Shown: piece after piece, positions 18,498-26,744 of the stretch
How positions within the stretch are numbered: the stretch's first letter is position 1
How the letters are laid out: every line of letters starts with the position of its first letter
Source of the DNA: an uncultured Paracoccaceae bacterium
GTDB taxonomy: Bacteria > Pseudomonadota > Alphaproteobacteria > Rhodobacterales > Rhodobacteraceae
NCBI GenBank assembly: GCA_947500775.1
Contig: CANMTD010000001.1
Span: 62,001-126,000 of the forward strand
DNA length: 64,000 nt
Reading direction: 5' to 3'
Translations under genes and position numbers: made by a program
The notes under the pieces: model-generated
The model's database searches: none
Told to the model about the DNA's origin: nothing
What the model saw: only the letters and a program-made list of their open reading frames with translations

Positions 18498-19370
18498 ATG
18501 GAACCTGTTGCGCGCCCTTTTCCCAAACTCTTTGTGATTGGTGCAAACGGTCGTGTTGGATCGCTGATTCTGCCGGATATGTCCTCAATGATCGACATGA
18601 CCTGCCAAACGCGGCGTGAAAAACGTCTCAAAAGCTGGATCACCCTGGATCCTTTGACGGATCGCGCCGCGCTGGCGGCGGCCATGTCCGGTCATGACGC
18701 CGTGTTGAATTTGGCGGGCGTTGTCCCCGGTGCCACCGCGAATGCCGATTTCAATCTGAATGGCGAACTGGCGCTATGCGTCACAAATGCTGCGCAAAAG
18801 GCAGGGGTCGCGCAGGTTTTCCACTGCTCTACCGCCGCTGTTTATGGCCACGCGGAAGGGCCTCTGCCGGAAACTGCGCCCTTGACGCCCATCAGCGCCT
18901 ATGGCCGGTCCAAAGCTAAAATGGAGGATGATCTGAAGCGATGGTACGATCGGCAGGATGCGGCGCCTGCGCTGACCTGCCTGCGGATTGGCAATATAGC
19001 TGGGGCAGATCAGCTTTTGGGCGTGGACGGTGTCGCTACGCGCCTTGTCGATCAGTTTCCCGATGGCCAGGGCCCCAGACGCAGCTATATCGGCCCCGCG
19101 ACGTTGGCCCGCGTGATCGTTGCGCTGACGACAATGGCCTGTGCGCGATCCACGTCTTTACCTCAGGTATTGAACGTCGCGGCCCCGGGTGTTGTCGCGA
19201 TGACGGATTTGCTGGATGCTGCGGGACAGGATTGGCAATTTCGCCCAGCCCCGGCCCAAGCGATTGCTGAGGTCTGGCTGGACACCGGAGCGCTGGAAAA
19301 GCTTGTTCCGATGCACGCCAATGACGCCAATCCCGCTGAAATAGTGTCGCAATGGAAGGCCGTAATTTGA
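18498..19370 (+). CDS. NAD-dependent epimerase/dehydratase (SDR), probably sugar-nucleotide 4-keto reductase or epimerase
   Basis: The 290-residue product has an N-terminal Rossmann motif GANGRVG (about residues 14-20), the NLAG motif after strand 4 (VLNLAGVVPGA), the catalytic-region serine in STAAVYG, and the active-site YGRSK (YxxxK). This is an extended SDR acting on a nucleotide sugar. Its direct partner 13 bases downstream is an initiating sugar transferase, and a 4,6-dehydratase-type gene lies nearby. This trio resembles systems in which UDP-GlcNAc is converted by dehydratase plus reductase to UDP-QuiNAc or UDP-FucNAc before loading on undecaprenyl phosphate (WreV/WreQ/WreU or WbpM/WbpV/WbpL type). 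The substrate is inferred, not proved. Confidence 0.8.
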   Translation: MEPVARPFPKLFVIGANGRVGSLILPDMSSMIDMTCQTRREKRLKSWITLDPLTDRAALAAAMSGHDAVLNLAGVVPGATANADFNLNGELALCVTNAAQKAGVAQVFHCSTAAVYGHAEGPLPETAPLTPISAYGRSKAKMEDDLKRWYDRQDAAPALTCLRIGNIAGADQLLGVDGVATRLVDQFPDGQGPRRSYIGPATLARVIVALTTMACARSTSLPQVLNVAAPGVVAMTDLLDAAGQDWQFRPAPAQAIAEVWLDTGALEKLVPMHANDANPAEIVSQWKAVI

Positions 19371-19383
19371 CAGTAAGTGCTCT

Positions 19384-19998
19384 GTGATGCCGCTTTCAAA
19401 GCGCCTGTTCGATATCGTTCTGACCCTGTTGATCGGGGGGCTGCTTATCCCCGTTGCGATCCTGATCGCCATTGCAATCTTGCTGGTGGATGGCCGCCCC
19501 GTGTTCCACGTGTCTGAACGGATGAAAGGCCCGGATCAAAGCTTTTCCCTGTGGAAATTTCGAACCATGCGGCCCGAAGTGTCCGACAGCGGGGTATCAG
19601 GCGGCGACAAACAGGACCGGGTGACCCGTCTGGGCCGTTTCCTGCGCCGGTCCCGGTTGGACGAACTGCCGCAGCTTTGGAATGTACTGCGGGGCGACAT
19701 GGGTCTTGTCGGCCCCCGCCCGCCGTTGCGGACCTACGTAGAGAGGTTTCCGGCACTTTATGCAGAGGTCCTGCAATCCCGCCCCGGCATCACGGGGCTG
19801 GCAACGCTGCTGTATCACAAACACGAAGAACGTTTGCTGTCGCGATGTCGGTCGGCGTCCGAAACGGATGCGACCTACGCCCGCAGATGTGTGCCGCGAA
19901 AGGCCAGAATCGACCTGATCTATCGCGACAACCGTTCTTTCTGTTTCGACCTGATGATCCTGTTGCGTACGTTCGGCCGTCTGGCCAAGCGCGGATAG
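19384..19998 (+). CDS. Initiating sugar transferase (monotopic phosphoglycosyl transferase, bacterial sugar transferase family)
   Basis: The protein transfers a sugar-1-phosphate from a UDP-sugar to undecaprenyl phosphate at the inner membrane. The 204-residue product has the family layout: KRLFDIVLTLL and one re-entrant/membrane helix (about 5-32), then SLWKFRTMRP, LRRSRLDELPQLWNVLRGDM with the catalytic D-E pair, GLVGPRPP, and SRPGITGLA. It is the short, PglC/WreU-like form that lacks the extra N-terminal membrane helices of WbaP. GTG at 19384 or ATG at 19387 may start it. Coupled closely to the SDR gene upstream. Confidence 0.92.
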   Translation: MMPLSKRLFDIVLTLLIGGLLIPVAILIAIAILLVDGRPVFHVSERMKGPDQSFSLWKFRTMRPEVSDSGVSGGDKQDRVTRLGRFLRRSRLDELPQLWNVLRGDMGLVGPRPPLRTYVERFPALYAEVLQSRPGITGLATLLYHKHEERLLSRCRSASETDATYARRCVPRKARIDLIYRDNRSFCFDLMILLRTFGRLAKRG

Positions 19999-20007
19999 GC
20001 GTGAGGA

Positions 20008-20991
20008 TCAGGCAGGCGTTTCCAGCCGGGAAACGCGCTGGCGCAACTCTTGGACCTCTTTCAACAGCAGCGGCACCAGGCTTGCGTAATCGACCGCCCA
20101 CAGGTTTTCAGGGTTTGCGCTGTCGTCGCCTGTCTTGACGGCTTCGGGCAGCACTTCGAACAAGTCCTGCGCAACCAATCCAAACTGCGTGTGCCCGCCC
20201 GATATCCAGTCAAAAGACACAACCTTGATCGCATCAACAAGCCCGCCGGTTGGTTCGGCGGGCCCGAAATTGACCTTGAGCCGGCGGTCCGACGGTGTCA
20301 GATGCGCGTCGGCCAGAACATTGCCGTTCACTTCAAGCGTTTCGGTCGGTGCGGGAACACCCAGACCGATGTTGCCATCCGATTGGATGGTCATCGCCGA
20401 TTGCCAGGTGGCGCCGTCGGCGCTGACCTTGATGTCGAAATTATCATTCCCCGCCAGCCCCATCTCGGCCCGCCCGGAAAACCCGGACTGGTACAACAGG
20501 CTGGCGGTATCGGCGGCGGTGTTCTTGTTGATCTTCAGTTGATGACCGGCACCGTCGTGGTTCAGCAGGCTGGCGGCTGACGCCACCGACAGGCGGTTTG
20601 TCCCATCGTATGAGCTGTTGACGCCGAGCCCCGCCAGATTTTGAAAATCAGGTGCGTTAGAGACCCAATTGGTCCCATCAAAGACGGCAAGCTGTGCTTC
20701 ATCCTCGATCCATGCGCGCCAGCCGGTCAACGGGGTGTGGAATTGCCACCCGCTGTCGACCCACACCGCGATTTCACCGGCATGGCCAGCCCAGGCGCCG
20801 CTTGGCGCGGCACCGACGATATAGCTGTCCCCCGTTTGCGGCGAGGCGACCGGAGCGGATATCGCCCGGCTTTTGGCACTTAGCTGCACCAAAGCATCAA
20901 GCACCCTCAGAGCTTCGTTATGGGTGACGTGCTTTTGTGCCTGCGAAGGCTGAATATAGGGCAAAGAAAGAATCGATGACGCGTCGGACAT
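20008..20991 (-). CDS. DUF2793 protein with C-terminal S74 intramolecular chaperone (spike/tail-fibre type)
   Basis: The N-terminal about 110 residues (LSLPYIQPSQAQKHVTHNEA, then LDALVQL, GWRAWIEDEAQLAVFDGTNW) are the DUF2793 fold seen in Rhodobacterales phage and gene-transfer-agent proteins. Residues 120-230 form a beta-structured fibre-like linker. From residue 234 the sequence SDRRLKVNF, later FGLVAQDLFEVLPEAV and a terminal coiled coil (LLLKEVQELRQRVSRLE), is a peptidase S74 chaperone. In characterised members this trimerises the fibre and self-cleaves before the Ser of SD, so cleavage before Ser234 is predicted. It lies downstream of, and in line with, the dehydratase gene within a polysaccharide cluster. 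From memory, DUF2793 occurs in the capsule-binding GTA head spikes of Rhodobacter capsulatus, so a capsule-recognising spike is inferred. Confidence 0.82.
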   Translation of the reverse strand: MSDASSILSLPYIQPSQAQKHVTHNEALRVLDALVQLSAKSRAISAPVASPQTGDSYIVGAAPSGAWAGHAGEIAVWVDSGWQFHTPLTGWRAWIEDEAQLAVFDGTNWVSNAPDFQNLAGLGVNSSYDGTNRLSVASAASLLNHDGAGHQLKINKNTAADTASLLYQSGFSGRAEMGLAGNDNFDIKVSADGATWQSAMTIQSDGNIGLGVPAPTETLEVNGNVLADAHLTPSDRRLKVNFGPAEPTGGLVDAIKVVSFDWISGGHTQFGLVAQDLFEVLPEAVKTGDDSANPENLWAVDYASLVPLLLKEVQELRQRVSRLETPA

Positions 20992-21049
20992 GGCGAACCC
21001 CCGTTTATGGAACCGGGGTCATCGTCTGGCCAAAGCGTCAACAATTCGT

Positions 21050-21068
21050 GGGGGCACCGTACGCCCCC
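21050..21068 (-). terminator. GC hairpin downstream of the dehydratase gene
   Basis: GGGGGC (21050-21055) and GCCCCC (21063-21068) flank a seven-base loop just after the leftward dehydratase stop codon. A T-run lies before, not after, the stem on the minus strand, so it is a weak terminator candidate or a 3'-end stabiliser between this gene and the DUF2793/S74 gene. Confidence 0.35.
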
Positions 21069-21075
21069 AAAAAAC

Positions 21076-22947
21076 CTATATGTTGCCTTCCCGCGCAATC
21101 CTGAGGGGTTGTTCGACCCATCTTGCGATCACGGCGCGCACCGCGTTTTCATCACCGGCTGCAATCGCCAGACGTATCGCCCGCAAGGCAGAGGCCACTT
21201 CGATCTCGGACAAGGCGGAATCATTGGTGCACAGGATTTTCGGATGGGGCGTCGTGGTCATGCCTTCGCCGATCATCAACTCTTCATGCAGCTTTTCGCC
21301 TGGGCGCAGTCCGGTAATACGGATCTCGATATCGCCATCGGGGTTGTCCGCATCACACACGGTGCAGCCCGAGGCTTCGATCAATTGCCGCGCAAGTTTG
21401 CGAATGGTAATGGGCTCGCCCATATCCAGCACGAAAACCTCGCCGCCCTTCGCAAATGTTCCCGCCAGCAGGATCAGCCGCACGGATTCTTCGACGGTCA
21501 TGAAATACCGTGTGACATCTTCGTGCGTCAGGGTCACCGGGCCGCCACGGGCGATCTGTTCCTGAAACAGCGGAACCACCGACCCGGACGACCCCAGCAC
21601 GTTACCGAACCGGACCGTGGCGAAAACAGTGGTTTCCGACCGGCTGGCAAGGTCCTTGACCACAAGTTCGGCCAAACGTTTTGAGGCGCCCATCACGCCG
21701 GCCGGGCGGACAGCTTTATCCGACGACACAAGGATAAATCGCTTTATCCCCAGTTCCATCGCCGCTTTGGCAAGGGTCGCGGTGCCCTGGACATTGTTGG
21801 CAATCCCGGAGATTGGGTTCGCTTCGACCAGTGGCACATGTTTGAACGCCGCGGCATGTACGATGACGTCTACATTCTGATTGGCCAGAACGCGCTGGAC
21901 CTGGTTTTCATCTGCGACCGATCCCAGCACCGGAACAATATCGATGTTGGCCCCGTTCAAAAGTCCACGCAGTTCCTGATCAATGGCGTAAAGCGCATAT
22001 TCGCTAAGCTCGAACAGCACCAGACGCGCGGGTTCAAATGCCAAAAGCTGGCGGCAGAGTTCCGAACCGATCGAGCCGCCAGCGCCTGAGATAAAGATTG
22101 TCTGGCCAGCATAGCTTTCCGAGCAAAGAACATTATTCCCGCCAAACGGCGCCCGCCCAAGCAAGCTGTTGGGCAAGACCGGAGAAAGCTTATCTGCCAG
22201 TTCCTCTTCGCCCGCCAACTGCGCAAGGGAGGGCAAGGTTTGAACGTCGACCCCCAAAGCTTCCAGCCGGCGGGCAATCTGTGCCTGTTTGGGCTGATTC
22301 AACAGCGGCATCGCCAACAGCACGCGCGTGATCTTTCTGCTTTTGATAAGGTCCTGTGCGCGCCGCGGAGCATAGACAGGCAGCCCGGCCAAATTCAGCC
22401 CCTGCAGGGCGGTACTGTCGTCGATGAAGGCCACGGGTTCGATCGTTTTATGCGTCCGCAGGGCTGTTGCCAGCTGAACGCCGGTTGCGCTGGCCCCATA
22501 GATAAGAACCCGGCAGCTGTTCTTTTCCTTGCGATACAGAAAAAGCAGAACCCGCAACAATATCGCGCGGCTTCCTGCCGAAATTAAAAAATAAATCATC
22601 GCAAATTGGACGTGGCTGCCAACCGGAGTCGACGTATTTGCCAATTTGGCAAGCGCCCCCATCGATACCCCAAGGAGAATCGCCAGGAACGCGGTTTTGA
22701 TCGTCGCGTTCAACTCGTAGGTGTGCAGCCTAATTCCCGGGATGCCCAGCATCAGCGAAAATACCGCCGCGACGGCGATCAGAAAGGGCAGAAAAAGCGA
22801 TATCTCAACGAGCTCTGCGAAGGGAAGGAAACTGTTTTCCTGAATCGCAATCGATAGAAGTACCGCCACTGGCACTAAAAATAAATCTAGAAACAGAAAG
22901 AAGGCCCGCTTCTGTCTGCCGGACACATGTTTTATGACGTTAAGCAT
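21076..22947 (-). CDS. Membrane-bound nucleotide-sugar 4,6-dehydratase (FlaA1/WbpM/CapD family)
   Basis: From the ATG at 22947 the protein is 623 residues (a TTG at 22983 would add 12). Four N-terminal membrane helices (about 1-130) are followed by a first Rossmann domain (RVLIYGASATG). The catalytic SDR domain has GAGGSIGSELCRQL, then DVIVHAAAFKHVPLVEANP, and SSDKAVRPAGVMGASKRLAE. As in the WbpM branch, the usual YxxxK tyrosine is replaced by M in VMGASK. These enzymes dehydrate UDP-GlcNAc at C4/C6 to the 4-keto-6-deoxy intermediate used for QuiNAc, FucNAc or bacillosamine. It fits the SDR and sugar transferase next to it. The gene belongs to surface polysaccharide, not flagellin, biosynthesis here by context. 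Confidence 0.9.
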   Translation of the reverse strand: MLNVIKHVSGRQKRAFFLFLDLFLVPVAVLLSIAIQENSFLPFAELVEISLFLPFLIAVAAVFSLMLGIPGIRLHTYELNATIKTAFLAILLGVSMGALAKLANTSTPVGSHVQFAMIYFLISAGSRAILLRVLLFLYRKEKNSCRVLIYGASATGVQLATALRTHKTIEPVAFIDDSTALQGLNLAGLPVYAPRRAQDLIKSRKITRVLLAMPLLNQPKQAQIARRLEALGVDVQTLPSLAQLAGEEELADKLSPVLPNSLLGRAPFGGNNVLCSESYAGQTIFISGAGGSIGSELCRQLLAFEPARLVLFELSEYALYAIDQELRGLLNGANIDIVPVLGSVADENQVQRVLANQNVDVIVHAAAFKHVPLVEANPISGIANNVQGTATLAKAAMELGIKRFILVSSDKAVRPAGVMGASKRLAELVVKDLASRSETTVFATVRFGNVLGSSGSVVPLFQEQIARGGPVTLTHEDVTRYFMTVEESVRLILLAGTFAKGGEVFVLDMGEPITIRKLARQLIEASGCTVCDADNPDGDIEIRITGLRPGEKLHEELMIGEGMTTTPHPKILCTNDSALSEIEVASALRAIRLAIAAGDENAVRAVIARWVEQPLRIAREGNI

Positions 22948-23209
22948 ATTACCAATCCACAAGCCTAATAGGCATACAATCAAAAGTTGTTAAAAGTAGT
23001 CTTAAAAAAATGTAGAATCTATCGGCATTGACCTTACCCCCCCGGATCATCGATGCGAATAAAATTATAGGGCTACGTTGCCCCACCGTTCAAGCTTTCT
23101 TGCGATTTCCCCACGCGTTGACATGCCCAGCCAAGCAACCCATCAAGGGCGCAACGCACCGATCACGGGTCGGTATCTTTCAAAATCTCTGCCTGCGATG
23201 GTTCAACTG

Positions 23210-24259
23210 ATGTCGAATTCCAAGAACGTGCTTAACAGCAAAAACGCCAAGACCGCTTTGGTCACCGGCTCTGCCGGGTTCATCGGCTTTCACCTTTGCC
23301 AGCGCCTTTTGGCCGCAGGGTGGCGGGTGATCGGGTTGGATGCGATGACGGACTATTATGACGTCGCATTGAAACAGGCGCGTCATGCGATCCTTCTGGA
23401 AAGCCCGGCCTTCACGGCGGTGGAACAGCCCCTTGAAGAACCGGGTCTGCTCATGTCCCTGATGGAACAGCATCAGCCCGACGTGGTGGTGCATTTGGCA
23501 GCCCAGGCCGGGGTCCGCTATTCGATTGACGAACCGCGCTCTTATCTGACGTCAAATCTGGTTGGTACGTTTGAGCTGTTAGAGGCCGCGCGCGCTCATC
23601 CGCCCCGGCATATGTTACTGGCATCCACTTCGTCGGCCTATGGCGCCAATACCCAGATGCCATATGCCGAAACCATGAAGGCCGACACGCAGATGTCGTT
23701 CTATGCGGCGACCAAAAAAGCGACCGAGGCGATGGCGCATTCCTATGCGCATCTCTACGATCTGCCGACCACCATGTTCCGTTTCTTTACGGTCTATGGC
23801 CCGTGGGGGCGCCCCGATATGGCGCTGTTCAAATTCACCCGCGCGATTTTGGCCGATGAGCCCATTGATGTTTACAATCACGGCCAGATGAAACGCGATT
23901 TCACCTATATTGATGACTTGGTCGACAGCATCGTCGGTCTGATCGATGTGCCGCCAGTGCGCCCCGATTCCCCGGAAGATATCGTGGCCGGCGACAGCCT
24001 CAGCCCGGTCGCCCCGTTCCGGGTCGTGAACATCGGAAATTCAGAGCCGGTACAGTTGATGAGTTTTATCGAGGCCATCGAAAAATCGCTGGACCGGCCC
24101 GCCCGGAAAAACATGTTGCCGATGCAGCCGGGCGATGTGCCCGCGACCTGGGCCGACACATCCCTGTTGACCCGTCTGGTGGGCAAGCCGAAGGGCACGC
24201 CGGTGCAGACCGGCGTTGACCAATTCGTGCGGTGGTACAGGGACTATTACGGCGTTTAG
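23210..24259 (+). CDS. UDP-glucuronate 4-epimerase-like NAD-dependent epimerase
   Basis: From the ATG at 23210 the product is 349 residues, the normal family size; upstream in-frame codons to 23078 code for uncharacteristic residues. Visible are the Rossmann motif TGSAGFIGFHLCQRLL, DVVVHLAAQAGVRYSI, the serine motif STSSAYGAN, the catalytic YAATKKATE, and FRFFTVYGPWGRPDMALFKF followed by MKRDFTYIDDLV. These are characteristic of the UDP-GlcA 4-epimerase (LpsL/Cap1J/WbnF) group, which gives UDP-galacturonate. UDP-glucose dehydrogenase, the source of UDP-GlcA, lies immediately downstream in convergent orientation, 6 bases away. No strong ribosome site was found at any candidate start. Confidence 0.85.
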   Translation: MSNSKNVLNSKNAKTALVTGSAGFIGFHLCQRLLAAGWRVIGLDAMTDYYDVALKQARHAILLESPAFTAVEQPLEEPGLLMSLMEQHQPDVVVHLAAQAGVRYSIDEPRSYLTSNLVGTFELLEAARAHPPRHMLLASTSSAYGANTQMPYAETMKADTQMSFYAATKKATEAMAHSYAHLYDLPTTMFRFFTVYGPWGRPDMALFKFTRAILADEPIDVYNHGQMKRDFTYIDDLVDSIVGLIDVPPVRPDSPEDIVAGDSLSPVAPFRVVNIGNSEPVQLMSFIEAIEKSLDRPARKNMLPMQPGDVPATWADTSLLTRLVGKPKGTPVQTGVDQFVRWYRDYYGV

Positions 24260-24265
24260 CGCCGG

Positions 24266-25591
24266 TTACTCGGGCAGGCCGAAACCGGGACGGCCCACTG
24301 CGCAATATGCCTCGAACCCGGCGCGTTTGGCGTCGGACACCGAATAGATGTTCCGCAGATCGGCCAGCCGGGGCTGCGCCATCGACCCCGCCACACGTTC
24401 CAGATCAAGCGCGCGGAATTCGTTCCATTCCGTCAAAAGCACGACAAGATCGGCGTTTTCAACGGCCGCATAGCTGTCTTCGACCCACTGGGCGCCGGGC
24501 AGCAGTGCTTCGCCTTCGCGGCGTCCCTGCGGATCGACAACCCGAACCGTCGCCCCGCCGCCAATCAACGCGGGCACAATCGTCAGGCTGGGGGCATCGC
24601 GCATGTCGTCGGTGTTGGGTTTGAAGGTGACACCCAGCACCGCGATGGTCTTGCCGTTAAAGCTGCCGTCGGACATGTCGCGCAGTTTTTCGACCATGCG
24701 GCGTTTCATCTCGTCGTTGACCTTGATCACGGTCTCGGTGATCTGCATGGGCAGGGCGTGGTCCTGACCGATCCGCGCCAGGGCGCTGGTGTCCTTTGGA
24801 AAGCACGATCCGCCGTAACCGGGGCCTGCGTGCAGGAATTTGTTGCCGATGCGGCCATCCAGCCCCATGCCTTTTGACACGGCCTTGACGTCTGCGCCGG
24901 TCCGTTCGCACAGGTTGGCGATTTCATTGATAAAGGTGATCTTGGTCGCCAGAAATGCGTTGGCGGCGTATTTGATCATTTCGGCGGATTCCAGATCGGT
25001 AAAGACGATCGGAAACTCGCGCAGGAACAGCGGGCGATAGACATCGCCCATCACGCCTTCGGCCCGTTCGGATTCGACCCCGACAACCACGCGGTCGGGG
25101 CGCATGAAATCGTCGATCGCGGCGCCTTCGCGCAGAAATTCGGGGTTGGAGGCGACGTCGAAATCGGCATCCGGGTTTGCCGCGCGCACCACCTCTTCGA
25201 CCTTGCGGTTGGTGCCGACGGGAACGGTCGATTTCGTGACCACGACGGTATAGCCGGTCAGCGCATCGGCGATTTCTTCGGCGGCGGCCATCACATAGGT
25301 CAGATCGGCGTGGCCATCGCCGCGGCGGGTCGGGGTGCCAACCGCGATGAACACCGCATCGGCCCCATCAACGGCCTGTTTCAGATCGCCGGTAAATTCC
25401 AGACGGCCCGCAGCCACATTTTTCGCCATCAGCTCGTCCAGGCCGGGCTCGTAAATCGGCACTTCGCCCCGTTCCAGCATTTCGATCTTGCGCGGATCTT
25501 TGTCGACACAGACGACTTCATGTCCAAAATCGGAAAAACAAACACCTGAAACAAGGCCGACATAACCTGTCCCGATCATCGCAATTTTCAT
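24266..25591 (-). CDS. ugd: UDP-glucose 6-dehydrogenase
   Basis: The enzyme oxidises UDP-glucose twice with NAD+ to UDP-glucuronate, a precursor of acidic polysaccharides. The 441-residue product has the N-terminal MKIAMIGTGYVGLVSGVC (GxGYVG dinucleotide fold), FIAVGTPTRRGDG, KSTVPVGT, then SNPEFLREGAAIDDFMRPDR. The catalytic cysteine lies in GPGYGGSCFPKDT near residue 260, and the C-terminal domain includes LGVTFKPNTDDMRDAPSL. Length and motifs are normal. It lies between the epimerase and the flagellar fliP operon; the 137-base gap to fliP separates polysaccharide from flagellar genes. Confidence 0.96.
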   Translation of the reverse strand: MKIAMIGTGYVGLVSGVCFSDFGHEVVCVDKDPRKIEMLERGEVPIYEPGLDELMAKNVAAGRLEFTGDLKQAVDGADAVFIAVGTPTRRGDGHADLTYVMAAAEEIADALTGYTVVVTKSTVPVGTNRKVEEVVRAANPDADFDVASNPEFLREGAAIDDFMRPDRVVVGVESERAEGVMGDVYRPLFLREFPIVFTDLESAEMIKYAANAFLATKITFINEIANLCERTGADVKAVSKGMGLDGRIGNKFLHAGPGYGGSCFPKDTSALARIGQDHALPMQITETVIKVNDEMKRRMVEKLRDMSDGSFNGKTIAVLGVTFKPNTDDMRDAPSLTIVPALIGGGATVRVVDPQGRREGEALLPGAQWVEDSYAAVENADLVVLLTEWNEFRALDLERVAGSMAQPRLADLRNIYSVSDAKRAGFEAYCAVGRPGFGLPE

Positions 25592-25728
25592 TTTATCTGC
25601 CCTTCGGCTTAGCCTAACCGAGCAAACCGATGCGACAACTGGGGCGGCAAGTCAACCGATCGGCCCGGGTGGCAGCCGTTTTTTGCTGTGTGTAACCATC
25701 TGAAACAGGTCGGGAAACCGGTTGGATT

Positions 25729-26463
25729 TCAAAAGTAACTTCTTACCAGCGCTTCGGAAATCAGGCTCCATCCATCTGCGACAACGAAAAACGCAAGCTT
25801 GAACGGCATCGAAACCACGGCGGGGGGCACCATCATCATGCCCATCGACATCAAAATCGCGGCCACCACCAGGTCGATGATCAGAAACGGCAGGAACACC
25901 AGAAACCCGATTTCGAACGCGCGCTCGATCTCGCTCAGCAGGAACGAGGGGACCAGAACCGACAGGGCTGCCTCTGGCGTCGGTGTCGCTTGGGCCGCCT
26001 CCGGGCGCAGGCTTTGCAGCGAGGCGAAGGTATCGGCGTCCACCCGGGCTGCCATGAACTCGCGAAAGGGAACCAGACTGCGGGCAAACGCATCTTCGAC
26101 CGAGATTTGTTCGTTCAACAGTGGCTCTATTCCGCCTTGCCAGGCCGCGGTGAAGGTTGGTTCCATGACAAAATAGGTCAAAAACAGCGCCAGACTTACG
26201 ATCAGCATATTGGGCGGCGATTGCTGCAACCCGATGGCCTGTCGCAGAATGGCCAGCACCGTCACGATGAACGGAAAACAGGTCAGCATCACCGCCAGAC
26301 CGGGCACGATGCTGAGCACGGTGATCAGGGCGATCATTTGAATGCTGCGGGTCGCCAGCGCGCCGTCGTCGCCAAGCGATATGGCAATATCCTGCGCCAG
26401 TGCGGGGGCTGTCCACAGCAGGCTGCACAGCATGCAGATTGAGATAATTGCCAGATTGCGCAT
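25729..26463 (-). CDS. fliP: Flagellar type III export gate protein FliP
   Basis: FliP forms the core of the flagellar export gate with FliQ and FliR in the inner membrane. The 244-residue product has a cleavable signal peptide (about 1-23, ending APALAQ), then IQMIALITVLSIVPGLAVML and RQAIGLQQSPPNMLIVSLAL, hallmark FliP sequences. It ends FLPFLIIDLVVAAILMSMGM and then MMVPPAVVSMPFK. It is the last gene of a leftward fliF-fliH-fliN-fliP run and starts 2 bases after the fliN stop. Typical length. Confidence 0.97.
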   Translation of the reverse strand: MRNLAIISICMLCSLLWTAPALAQDIAISLGDDGALATRSIQMIALITVLSIVPGLAVMLTCFPFIVTVLAILRQAIGLQQSPPNMLIVSLALFLTYFVMEPTFTAAWQGGIEPLLNEQISVEDAFARSLVPFREFMAARVDADTFASLQSLRPEAAQATPTPEAALSVLVPSFLLSEIERAFEIGFLVFLPFLIIDLVVAAILMSMGMMMVPPAVVSMPFKLAFFVVADGWSLISEALVRSYF

Positions 26464-26465
26464 GA

Positions 26466-26744
26466 TCAGAGACTGTTTTTCTGGTCAACGACTTCGGTGA
26501 GACGCACGGCCAGCTGCCCGGCCTGCGCCCCGTCCAGTTCCTGCAATTCGCCGCGTGCAATCAGCCTGTCGCCGGCAAAAAGTTCGACCGGATCGTCGAT
26601 GCGCCGGTCCAGCGGCAGGATCGCACCATGTTCCAATGCCAAAAGATCCTTGACCAAAGGCGTCGCGCGGCCGACCGAAATCGTGATCTCCAGCGGAACC
26701 AGCGTCAGCGGGCTTTCTGCCGCGCCATTGTCGGTATCATCCAT
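26466..26744 (-). CDS. fliN: Flagellar motor switch / C-ring protein FliN
   Basis: FliN forms the lower part of the cytoplasmic C-ring. The 92-residue product is a single SpoA (SPOA) domain: VPLEITISVGRATPLVKDLL, then LEHGAILPLDRRIDDPVELF, GDRLIARGELQ, and VRLTEVV. Its start overlaps the fliH stop by 8 bases. No FliM or FliG was recognised in the window, so its C-ring partners must be encoded elsewhere or be highly diverged. Confidence 0.92.
   Translation of the reverse strand: MDDTDNGAAESPLTLVPLEITISVGRATPLVKDLLALEHGAILPLDRRIDDPVELFAGDRLIARGELQELDGAQAGQLAVRLTEVVDQKNSL

Noticed and set aside
22990-23005. TTAA-N8-TTAA pair upstream of the polysaccharide dehydratase gene
   Set aside because: The spacing is eight bases, not the seven required for the CtrA motif, and the region is strongly AT-rich.
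25652-26560. 302-codon minus-strand frame overlapping fliP
   Set aside because: fliP in the neighbouring frame has all family motifs; this frame is Arg/Gly/Pro-rich noise.
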